Source: an uncultured Methylococcaceae bacterium
Lineage (GTDB): Bacteria; Pseudomonadota; Gammaproteobacteria; Methylococcales; Methylococcaceae
DNA: 19,033 nucleotides
Reading direction: 5' to 3'
NCBI GenBank assembly: GCA_903910005.1
Contig: CAIVXW010000168.1
Span: 1-19,033, forward strand
Part shown: in pieces, positions 6,879 through 13,240 of the stretch
How the letters are laid out: every line of letters begins with the position of its first letter
How positions within the stretch are numbered: position 1 is the stretch's first letter
Program-made: the position numbers and the translations under genes
The notes under the pieces: model-generated
Seen by the model: the letters and a program-made list of their open reading frames with translations, nothing else
Told to the model about the DNA's origin: nothing
Databases searched by the model: none

Positions 6879-7418
6879 ATGAATTATTGCTCGCATTGTG
6901 GCGCCGGCCTGCTCCTGCGCAAACCCGATGGGGACGAACGTCTGCGCCACGTGTGCGACCAGTGTGGCCTGGTGCATTACCAAAACCCCAAAATCATTGC
7001 CGGGTGCATTCCCGTTTGGGAAAACAGCATCCTGTTGTGTAAACGGGCCATCGAGCCCCGCTACGGTACCTGGACTCTCCCGGCCGGTTTCATGGAACTG
7101 GGCGAAACCCTGGAAGCCGCAGCCCGGCGTGAGTCCTGGGAAGAAGCCCGCACCCATCTGGCCGTCGAGGGTCTGTTCGCCATTTTCAACGTCCCCCATA
7201 TCTCCCAGGTTCATGTCTATTTTCGCGCCAGGCTGCTGGATCACCAGTTCGGGGCCGGTGTCGAGAGCCTGGAAACCCGCTTGTTCCGGGAGCATGAAAT
7301 ACCCTGGGCGGACATCTCGTTTCAAACTGTCAGCCATTGTCTACGGCTTTATCTCGAAGACCACCGCAACCGGGACTTCAGGCTGCACATCCATGACATC
7401 GTTCCGGACGCTGCCTGA
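6879..7418 (+). CDS. Nudix hydrolase with N-terminal zinc ribbon
   Basis: 179-residue cytosolic pyrophosphohydrolase of the Nudix superfamily, probably acting on a nucleoside-diphosphate derivative. Seen: a zinc ribbon with C4-x2-C7 and C26-x2-C29 at the very N-terminus, a GCIPVWENSILLCKRAIEP strand region, and the Nudix box starting at G70 (GFMELGETLEAAARRESWEEA). The catalytic and metal-binding E76, R84, E85, E88 and E89 are kept, but the usual Gly of E-E-x-G is Arg91, a known variation in this subgroup. The zinc ribbon plus Nudix layout recalls NADH pyrophosphatase (NudC), but the protein is much shorter and lacks the NudC N-terminal domain, so the substrate is left open. The ATG at 6879 is supported by the first Cys pair, although no Shine-Dalgarno is seen. 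The PBP1A gene starts 42 nt downstream. Confidence 0.92.
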   Translation: MNYCSHCGAGLLLRKPDGDERLRHVCDQCGLVHYQNPKIIAGCIPVWENSILLCKRAIEPRYGTWTLPAGFMELGETLEAAARRESWEEARTHLAVEGLFAIFNVPHISQVHVYFRARLLDHQFGAGVESLETRLFREHEIPWADISFQTVSHCLRLYLEDHRNRDFRLHIHDIVPDAA

Positions 7419-7460
7419 CACACGACCGGTTCATTCCTTCCCTGGCAGAGCGTTATTCCA

Positions 7461-9827
7461 TTGGCACCCCGCAAATCCAGCAAACCCCGCAAAGTCGGCC
7501 ATCTTTTCAAAATTCTGTCGGGATTGTTCCTGACCGGTCTGATCGTCGCAGGTGTGGGAGGCTACGCCCTCTATCGTCATCTGGAAGCAGAATTACCCGA
7601 TATTAAGCAATTACGCAGCGTGCGTTACCACGTGCCATTGCGAATCTACAGCCGGGAAGGGTTGTTGATGGCTCTCTATGGTGAAGAAAAAAGCAGCCCC
7701 ATCGCCATTACGGAAGTGCCTGCCGACATCCGCAACGCCTTTTTGTCGGCGGAAGACAACCGCTTTTTTGACCATCCCGGCGTGGATTACCAGGGGTTGT
7801 TGCGGGCAACCTTCTCGTTTCTGCGAACCGGCGAGAAACGGCAGGGCGGCAGCACCATCACCATGCAGGTGGCCCGCAATTTTTTCCTGAGCAGCGAAAA
7901 AACCATGCTGCGCAAACTGCGGGAAATCCTGCTGGCGGTACGGATTGAATCGCGTCTGAGCAAGGAAGAAATCCTGGAACTTTATCTCAACAAAATTTAC
8001 TTTGGCCATCACGCCTACGGCATCGTTGCGGCTGCCCAGGTTTATTACGGCAAAAGCGTCAGCGAGCTGGATCTGGCAGAAATTGCCATGATTGCCGGAT
8101 TGCCCAAGGCTCCCTCAACCTTCAACCCGCTGGCCAACCCGGAACGGGCACTGATCCGGCGCAATTACGTACTGGCCCGCATGCAAAAGCTGGGGTATCT
8201 TGACGAGACGCGGTATCAGGCCGCGCTGGTGACCCCGGTAACGACTCACCTGCACTCGCTCCCGATAGAACTGGATGCGCCCGATGCAGCCGAGATGGCC
8301 AGAAACGAACTGTATCAACAGTACGGCGAAGAGGCCTACACCAACGGCTACCGGGTGTATACCACCCTGGATGCCCGCCTGGAGCAGGCCGCCCGGCAGG
8401 CGGTGCAGACAGGGCTGCACGGCCATGACGAGCGTCACGGCTACCGGGGCAATGGCCAGCCGCACATCGACCTTGGCAAAGTCCGGTCGCGCCAGGAGTG
8501 GGACATCTATCTGGAGGATATTTCCGCAGTCGGGCAGACACGCCCGGCCCTGGTAACAGCCGTGAAGGAACGCAGTGCCCAGCTCTATCTGGGGCATGGA
8601 CAAAATGTGGAACTGGGCTGGAACGGCATCCGCTGGGCCCGGAAATACCTGGGCGAAAACGGAACCGGTCGCTCGCCCGCCACAGCCCGCGAGGTGATGA
8701 AGCCGGGTGACATCATTCGGGTGCGTCGGGACGCCGACAAGATCTGGTGGCTGACCCAGATACCTGAAACCGAAGCGGCCCTGGTGGCCCTTGATCCTGC
8801 CACCGGTGCCATCCGCGCCCTGGTGGGCGGGTATGATTCCAGCCAGGGCGGGTTCAACCGGGCCATTCAGGCCGAACGCCAGCCGGGTTCGGGTTTCAAG
8901 CCCATCCTGTATGCCACCGCCCTGATGGAAGGCTACACCCCGGCCAGCATCATCAACGATGCCCCCATTGTCATTGCCGATCCCTCCCAGCCCGGTGGGG
9001 TATGGCGGCCACAAAACTACAGCGGCCAGTTCTACGGGCCCACCACCTTGAGGAATGCCCTGACCCATTCCCGCAATCTGGTGTCGATCCGCCTGTTGCG
9101 CGACATCGGCATCACCAAAGCCCGCGACACGGCAATGCGGTTTGGTTTCAGACCGACGGAATTACCCCATTCATTGCCGCTGGCTCTCGGCAGCGGTTCC
9201 GCCACGCCCTTGCGGATGGCGCAGGCCTACGCCGTTTTCGCCAACGGCGGCTACCGGGTCGAACCCTACCTGATTGATCGCATCGAGACGGAAACGGGAG
9301 CCGTCGTCTATCAGGCCACGCCGGATGCTCCCTGCCTGACCTGCGAGGCAGCGGGCAACGGCAACCGGGTTCTGACGGCTAAAGCGCATTACCAGATTCA
9401 CTCCATGTTGCAGGATGTGATACGCAAGGGCACGGCGACCCGGGCACTCGAACTGAAACGATCCGATCTGGGCGGAAAAACCGGCACCACCAACGAAAAC
9501 CGGGACGCCTGGTTCAACGGATACGCACCGGCACTGGTGGCTGTAACCTGGCTGGGTAAGGATAACTCGAAGTCGCTGGGCAGGGATGAAACCGGCGGGC
9601 ATGCCGCCCTGCCGATCTGGATACAGTTTATGCGGGAAGCCCTGAGGGGAGTGGCTGAATTTGAGTTCCAGAAACCCGCCGATCTGACTGACGAGAGCCT
9701 GCACGTACCGAATGAAACCACGGACACCGACGCCGGGGCCGACGGTCAGGATGATGAACTCAGCCCCGGTACTGAGGCAGCACCCCGGCCAGGCTCGCTG
9801 GACAAACCCATAGAATCACTGTTCTGA
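7461..9827 (+). CDS. mrcA: Penicillin-binding protein 1A (bifunctional glycosyltransferase/transpeptidase)
   Basis: Class A PBP that polymerises lipid II into glycan strands and cross-links peptides, anchored in the inner membrane and acting in the periplasm. 788 residues, in the PBP1A size range. Seen: cytoplasmic Arg/Lys-rich start, one membrane helix (about 17-38), glycosyltransferase family 51 domain with catalytic E98 in EDNRFFDHPG, GGSTITMQ (129-136), RKLRE (151-155) and KEEILELYLN (168-177); an OB-like inserted region before the transpeptidase domain; the catalytic S477-G-F-K480, S537-R-N539 and K673-T-G-T676; and an acidic Pro/Gly-rich C-terminal tail. All active-site motifs are intact. 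The TTG start at 7461 is the plausible first codon placed before the basic N-terminus (weak GGCAGAG 10 nt upstream), so the exact start is less sure than the identity. The next gene begins 1 nt after the stop. Confidence 0.96.
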   Translation: MAPRKSSKPRKVGHLFKILSGLFLTGLIVAGVGGYALYRHLEAELPDIKQLRSVRYHVPLRIYSREGLLMALYGEEKSSPIAITEVPADIRNAFLSAEDNRFFDHPGVDYQGLLRATFSFLRTGEKRQGGSTITMQVARNFFLSSEKTMLRKLREILLAVRIESRLSKEEILELYLNKIYFGHHAYGIVAAAQVYYGKSVSELDLAEIAMIAGLPKAPSTFNPLANPERALIRRNYVLARMQKLGYLDETRYQAALVTPVTTHLHSLPIELDAPDAAEMARNELYQQYGEEAYTNGYRVYTTLDARLEQAARQAVQTGLHGHDERHGYRGNGQPHIDLGKVRSRQEWDIYLEDISAVGQTRPALVTAVKERSAQLYLGHGQNVELGWNGIRWARKYLGENGTGRSPATAREVMKPGDIIRVRRDADKIWWLTQIPETEAALVALDPATGAIRALVGGYDSSQGGFNRAIQAERQPGSGFKPILYATALMEGYTPASIINDAPIVIADPSQPGGVWRPQNYSGQFYGPTTLRNALTHSRNLVSIRLLRDIGITKARDTAMRFGFRPTELPHSLPLALGSGSATPLRMAQAYAVFANGGYRVEPYLIDRIETETGAVVYQATPDAPCLTCEAAGNGNRVLTAKAHYQIHSMLQDVIRKGTATRALELKRSDLGGKTGTTNENRDAWFNGYAPALVAVTWLGKDNSKSLGRDETGGHAALPIWIQFMREALRGVAEFEFQKPADLTDESLHVPNETTDTDAGADGQDDELSPGTEAAPRPGSLDKPIESLF

Positions 9828-9828
9828 C

Positions 9829-10422
9829 ATGAATCCAAAAGACAGGAGCAAATGGCGAATCGCCCGGGAAGCCGCCCGCCTCATGGCCGAGGACGGTGTG
9901 CATGACTGGAATATGGCCCGAAGCAAGGCGGCGGCCCGACTGGGGTTCAAACACCACCCCGGCCTGCCAACCCGGGATGAGATTGACGCCGCCCTCGGCG
10001 AACATCACCGCCTGTACCGGTTTGCAGTGCAAACACAGCACATCGCCCGCTTGCGTCAACTGGCCCTGGAGGCGATGAAATTCTTCCGCCGGTTTTCGCC
10101 CCGGCTGGTCGGCGGCGTACTGGATGGCAATGCCGGTGCCTATACCCCGATCACCATTTACCTGTTTCCGGATACCCCGGAAGAGGTCATGCAAAGCCTG
10201 ATGGAGGCACGCATACCGTTTGAGCAAACCTCCGTATTCCTGAACGGCAACGGCGAACGGCCCGAACCGGTTCCGGCCCTGGAGTTTCTGGTGGATGGCG
10301 TGCGGGTGGAACTGTGCCTGCTGTCAGTGGCCCTGAAAAGGCAGGCGATCGGGCGCAGGGAAAAATCCAGGCCCCAGGGAACCATAGAGGATGTGGAGAT
10401 ATTGCTGAGGGACGCCGTCTGA
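9829..10422 (+). CDS. Conserved protein of unknown function, coupled to PBP1A
   Basis: 197 residues, no signal peptide or membrane segment, hence probably cytosolic. The N-terminal half is helical and charged, with IAREAARLMAEDGVHDWNMARSKAAARLG (12-40), a pattern I recognise from a widespread but uncharacterised proteobacterial family. The C-terminal half (about 88-195), with GGVLDGNAGAYTPITIYLFPDTPEEVMQSL and VDGVRVELCLLS, has the alternating strand/helix look of a nucleotidyltransferase-like fold; this is a guess, and a clear G-S-x(n)-D-x-D catalytic signature is not visible. The ATG follows the PBP1A stop by a single base (TGACATG) with no separate Shine-Dalgarno, so it is probably made by translational coupling. 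The end faces rpmE convergently over a strong hairpin. Confidence 0.82.
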   Translation: MNPKDRSKWRIAREAARLMAEDGVHDWNMARSKAAARLGFKHHPGLPTRDEIDAALGEHHRLYRFAVQTQHIARLRQLALEAMKFFRRFSPRLVGGVLDGNAGAYTPITIYLFPDTPEEVMQSLMEARIPFEQTSVFLNGNGERPEPVPALEFLVDGVRVELCLLSVALKRQAIGRREKSRPQGTIEDVEILLRDAV

Positions 10423-10434
10423 GGGGGAGGATTC

Positions 10435-10466
10435 GAGCCACATCCGGGATCGCCCGGGAGTGGCTC
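10435..10466. terminator. Hairpin between convergent genes (likely two-way stop)
   Basis: GAGCCAC (10435-10441) pairs with GTGGCTC (10460-10466), and inside it CCGGG (10444-10448) pairs with CCCGG (10453-10457) around a 4-nt loop; a 2-nt mismatch bulge separates the two stems. It lies between the 197-residue protein gene and rpmE, which converge. No U-tract follows on either side, so strength as an intrinsic terminator is uncertain. Confidence 0.55.
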
Positions 10467-10485
10467 CCTGCCATGACCCGACGGC

Positions 10486-10689
10486 TCAACCGCGACCGTA
10501 CTTGCGGCGGAACTTGTCAACGCGACCCGCCGTATCGACCAGACGCTGCTTGCCGGTGTAGAACGGGTGACAGGACGAACATACTTCAACGTGAAGATCA
10601 CGTCCGATGGTCGATTTGGTCTCGAACGCGTTGCCGCAACTGCACTGCACGGCGATGGTTTTATAGTCGGGATGAATGCCGGTTTTCAT
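10486..10689 (-). CDS. rpmE: 50S ribosomal protein L31 (zinc-binding type)
   Basis: 67-residue component of the large ribosomal subunit that bridges to the 30S head. Starts MKTGIHPDY and contains C16-x-C18 and the C37-x2-C40 pair, so it is the zinc-containing C+ form (family knowledge: zinc-replete type, replaced by a Cys-less paralogue under zinc limitation in many species). I start it at the ATG at 10689, where family members begin; the frame stays open upstream for 37 more codons with unrelated sequence. AGG lies about 10 nt before the ATG and a promoter-like pair lies 38-66 nt upstream. It is divergent from ettA and ends facing the 197-residue protein gene. Confidence 0.97.
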   Translation of the reverse strand: MKTGIHPDYKTIAVQCSCGNAFETKSTIGRDLHVEVCSSCHPFYTGKQRLVDTAGRVDKFRRKYGRG

Positions 10690-10726
10690 TGCTATACCTG
10701 TAAATGCCTGGCTGAAAAAGCCGCCT

Positions 10727-10755
10727 ATGCTACGCAAATGCGGGTGGCATGGCAA
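10727..10755 (-). promoter_or_regulatory. Candidate sigma70 promoter for rpmE
   Basis: On the minus strand TTGCCA (10755-10750, 5 of 6 consensus matches) and TAGCAT (10732-10727, 4 of 6) are 17 nt apart, the optimal spacing. The predicted start near 10720 gives a 30-nt leader before the rpmE ATG. Confidence 0.5.
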
Positions 10756-10895
10756 GACCCGATGCCCTGCACCAAACCCGGCCCTGACCGTTCCCCTCAA
10801 TCATTCGACCTGCCCGTGGCATCGCGGGTGGCTGCGGGGGTTTATGCGTCACGCCATGCCGCTGGAATCCCTTTTTTGTTATGCTTGCCGCCCAC

Positions 10896-10914
10896 GGGCA
10901 GATCAGGACTGCCC
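10896..10914 (+). promoter_or_regulatory. Small hairpin in the ettA upstream region
   Basis: GGGCAG and CTGCCC form a 6-bp stem with a 7-nt loop, 53 nt before the ettA ATG. The 278-nt divergent gap between rpmE and ettA otherwise holds the rpmE promoter and no small gene I can support; no convincing ettA promoter was found by eye. Confidence 0.3.
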
Positions 10915-10967
10915 CCGCCATCGTAACTTGCCGATGACGCTCCCATACAACCCTATCAGTTTCAACT

Positions 10968-12635
10968 ATGGCTCAATACATCTACACCATGAACCGGGTC
11001 GGCAAGGTCGTGCCGCCCAAACGTGAAATCCTCAGAGACATTTCCCTGTCTTTTTTCCCCGGAGCCAAGATCGGCGTCCTGGGCCTCAATGGTTCCGGCA
11101 AATCCTCGCTGCTCCGCATCATGGCCGGGGTGGATGCAGAATTCAACGGCGAGGCCCGGCCTCAGCCCGGCATCAAGATCGGCTACCTGCCGCAGGAACC
11201 CCATCTTGCCCCCGCCAAAACGGTCAGGGGCAATGTAGAGGAAGCCCTGTCCCACGTCACCGAAGCCCTGGCCCGTCTCGATCAGGTTTATGCAGCCTAC
11301 GCCGACGCCGATGCCGACTTTGATGCCCTGGCCGCCGAACAGGCCCGACTGGAGGCCATCATCCAGGCCAGCGACGGCCATAATCTGGAGCGTACCCTGA
11401 ACGTGGCAGCGGATGCCCTGCGCCTGCCTGACTGGGATGCTGACGTCACCAAACTGTCGGGCGGCGAGCGACGCCGGGTAGCCCTGTGTCGTTTGTTGCT
11501 GTCCGGCCCCGACATGCTGCTGCTGGACGAACCCACCAACCACCTGGACGCCGAATCGGTTGCCTGGCTGGAGCGGTTCCTGCACGATTTCTCCGGCACG
11601 GTCATCGCCGTTACCCATGATCGCTACTTCCTTGACAACGTGGCCGGCTGGATTCTGGAACTGGACCGGGGTCACGGAATACCGTGGGAAGGCAATTATT
11701 CGTCCTGGCTGGAGCAAAAGGAAAAACGGCTGGAAATCGAGGAAAAACAGGAGACTGCCCGGATGAAAGCCATGAAAGCCGAACTGGAATGGGTACGCAC
11801 CAACCCCAAGGGGCGTCATGCCAAGAACAAGGCCCGTTTACAGCGATTTGATGAACTGGCTGCCGTCGAAACCCAGAAACGCAATGAAACCAAGGAAATT
11901 TACATCCCGCCCGGCCCGCGTCTGGGCGATGTAGTGGTGGAAGCAGAAGGCATACGCAAGGGCTTTGCTGACCGTCTGCTGATCGACGACCTGAGCTTCC
12001 GCCTGCCGCCTGGCGGTATCGTCGGCATCATCGGACCCAACGGTGCCGGTAAAACCACCCTGTTCCGCATGATGGCCGGCATTGAGCCACCGGACGGCGG
12101 CAGCATCCGCCTGGGCGAAACCGTGAAAATCGCCCACGTTGACCAAACCCGCGACCACCTGGATGACAATAAAACGGTATGGGAAGAAATTTCCGACGGT
12201 CTCGACATGGTGACGGTCGGTACTTACCAGACGCCGTCACGGGCCTATTGTGGCCGCTTCAATTTCAAGGGGCCGGATCAGCAGAAACGAATCGGCGACC
12301 TGTCCGGTGGTGAGCGTAACCGCGTCCATCTGGCCAAACTGCTCAAGGCAGGCGGCAACGTCTTACTGCTGGACGAACCCACCAACGACCTGGACGTGGA
12401 AACCCTGCGGGCACTGGAAGAAGCCCTGCTGGACTTCCCCGGCTGTGCCGTAGTGATCTCACATGACCGCTGGTTTCTGGACCGTATCGCCACCCACATG
12501 CTGGCCTTTGAAGGCGACAGCAAGGTGGTCTGGTTTGAAGGCAATTATGCCGACTACGAAGCCGACCGCAAACGTCGCCTGGGCGATGAGGCCGACAACC
12601 CGCACCGCATCCGTTACAAACCCCTTGCAGGCTAA
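10968..12635 (+). CDS. ettA: Energy-dependent translational throttle protein EttA (ABC-F ATPase)
   Basis: Soluble ABC-F protein that binds the ribosomal E site and gates the move from initiation to elongation according to the ATP/ADP state. The 555-residue length is that of E. coli EttA. Seen: start MAQYIYTMNRVGKVVPPKREIL typical of EttA; first ATPase domain with GLNGSGKS (39-46), LSGGE (163-167) and LLLDEPTNHLD; an arm and linker region (about 240-290) with WVRTNPKGRHAKNKARLQRF; second ATPase domain with GPNGAGKTT (356-364), LSGGERNR (about 445) and LLLDEPTNDLD. Both Walker B glutamates are present, so it should be active. No clear Shine-Dalgarno lies before the ATG. It converges with rluE, the two stops sharing bases. 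Confidence 0.97.
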   Translation: MAQYIYTMNRVGKVVPPKREILRDISLSFFPGAKIGVLGLNGSGKSSLLRIMAGVDAEFNGEARPQPGIKIGYLPQEPHLAPAKTVRGNVEEALSHVTEALARLDQVYAAYADADADFDALAAEQARLEAIIQASDGHNLERTLNVAADALRLPDWDADVTKLSGGERRRVALCRLLLSGPDMLLLDEPTNHLDAESVAWLERFLHDFSGTVIAVTHDRYFLDNVAGWILELDRGHGIPWEGNYSSWLEQKEKRLEIEEKQETARMKAMKAELEWVRTNPKGRHAKNKARLQRFDELAAVETQKRNETKEIYIPPGPRLGDVVVEAEGIRKGFADRLLIDDLSFRLPPGGIVGIIGPNGAGKTTLFRMMAGIEPPDGGSIRLGETVKIAHVDQTRDHLDDNKTVWEEISDGLDMVTVGTYQTPSRAYCGRFNFKGPDQQKRIGDLSGGERNRVHLAKLLKAGGNVLLLDEPTNDLDVETLRALEEALLDFPGCAVVISHDRWFLDRIATHMLAFEGDSKVVWFEGNYADYEADRKRRLGDEADNPHRIRYKPLAG

Positions 12636-13174
12636 GGGAGTTCCCGGTACTGTCCGGGCGCAAGCCCGTCCAGAGTCCAGGTACCGATGGCCTGGCGAAT
12701 CAGCCGGAGCGTGGGGAAGCCCACGGCAGCCGTCATGCGCCTGACCTGACGATTGCGCCCTTCGCGGAGCACCAACTCAATCCAGGCGGTCGGAATGGCA
12801 GCCCGGTAGCGGATGGGAGGCTGGCGTGGCCACAAATGGGCCGGTTCCGCCATCAACCGCACCTCAGCCGGACGGGTCAGGCCGTCGTTCAGCAGCACAC
12901 CCTGGCGCAAACGCGCCAGGGCCGGTTCGTCCGGAATCCCTTCGACCTGAGCCCAATAGGTTTTGGCCCGTTTGAAACGGGGATCGGCGATACGGGCCTG
13001 CAGGCGTCCGTCATCGGTCAACACCAACAGACCTTCGCTATCCCGATCCAGACGCCCTGCCGGTACCACGGCCGCTACGGGGATGAAATCGGCCAGCGTC
13101 ACCCGACCGGCTGCCCGGTCGGTAAACTGCGACAGCACGTTGAAGGGTTTGTTGAATAATATGATTCGAGCCAT
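12632..13174 (-). CDS. rluE: 23S rRNA pseudouridine synthase, RluE type
   Basis: RsuA/RluE-family enzyme; RluE makes the pseudouridine at position 2457 (E. coli numbering) of 23S rRNA. 180 residues, without an N-terminal S4 domain, as expected for RluE rather than RsuA or RluB. Seen: MARIILFNKPFNVLSQFTD, the catalytic Asp43 in GRLDRDSEGLLVL (40-52), YWAQVEG (94-100), and the C-terminal EGRNRQVRRMTAAVGFPTLRLIR, which is diagnostic of the family. The C-terminal stop overlaps that of ettA (CTAA on the plus strand carries TAA forward and TAG in reverse). The ATG lies 66 nt from the divergent chemoreceptor ATG. Confidence 0.94.
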   Translation of the reverse strand: MARIILFNKPFNVLSQFTDRAAGRVTLADFIPVAAVVPAGRLDRDSEGLLVLTDDGRLQARIADPRFKRAKTYWAQVEGIPDEPALARLRQGVLLNDGLTRPAEVRLMAEPAHLWPRQPPIRYRAAIPTAWIELVLREGRNRQVRRMTAAVGFPTLRLIRQAIGTWTLDGLAPGQYRELP

Positions 13175-13230
13175 GAGTAAACTGCCTGGGTGGCACGGTG
13201 GTGGATATCAATCCTGAATTTTCATTTCGC

Positions 13231-13234
13231 GGAG
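13231..13234 (+). promoter_or_regulatory. Shine-Dalgarno of the chemoreceptor gene
   Basis: GGAG 6 nt before the ATG at 13241. It confirms the start placed just before the basic residues and first membrane helix. In the 66-nt gap to rluE I find no good sigma70, sigma28 or sigma54 promoter. Confidence 0.65.
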
Positions 13235-13240
13235 TAACTG

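Noticed and set aside
6871..6899. TTGACA-N17-CATTGT promoter-like pair at the Nudix start
   Set aside because: The -10 match is poor and transcription would start inside the gene, losing the zinc-ribbon start that the first Cys pair supports.
8115..9068. A 317-codon minus-strand frame inside the PBP1A gene
   Set aside because: Antisense to intact transpeptidase coding sequence, with no recognisable motif or ribosome binding site.
10690..10967. Small plus-strand frames in the rpmE-ettA gap
   Set aside because: They run into rpmE or ettA in wrong frames, lack ribosome binding sites and resemble no family.
10962..11819. A 285-codon minus-strand frame inside ettA
   Set aside because: Mirror of the ettA coding frame; Gly/Gln-rich with no domain, and ettA is unambiguous.
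13191..13208. Sigma54-like TGGCAC upstream of the chemoreceptor
   Set aside because: The -12 GC element is missing (GA instead), so the GG-N10-GC rule is broken.
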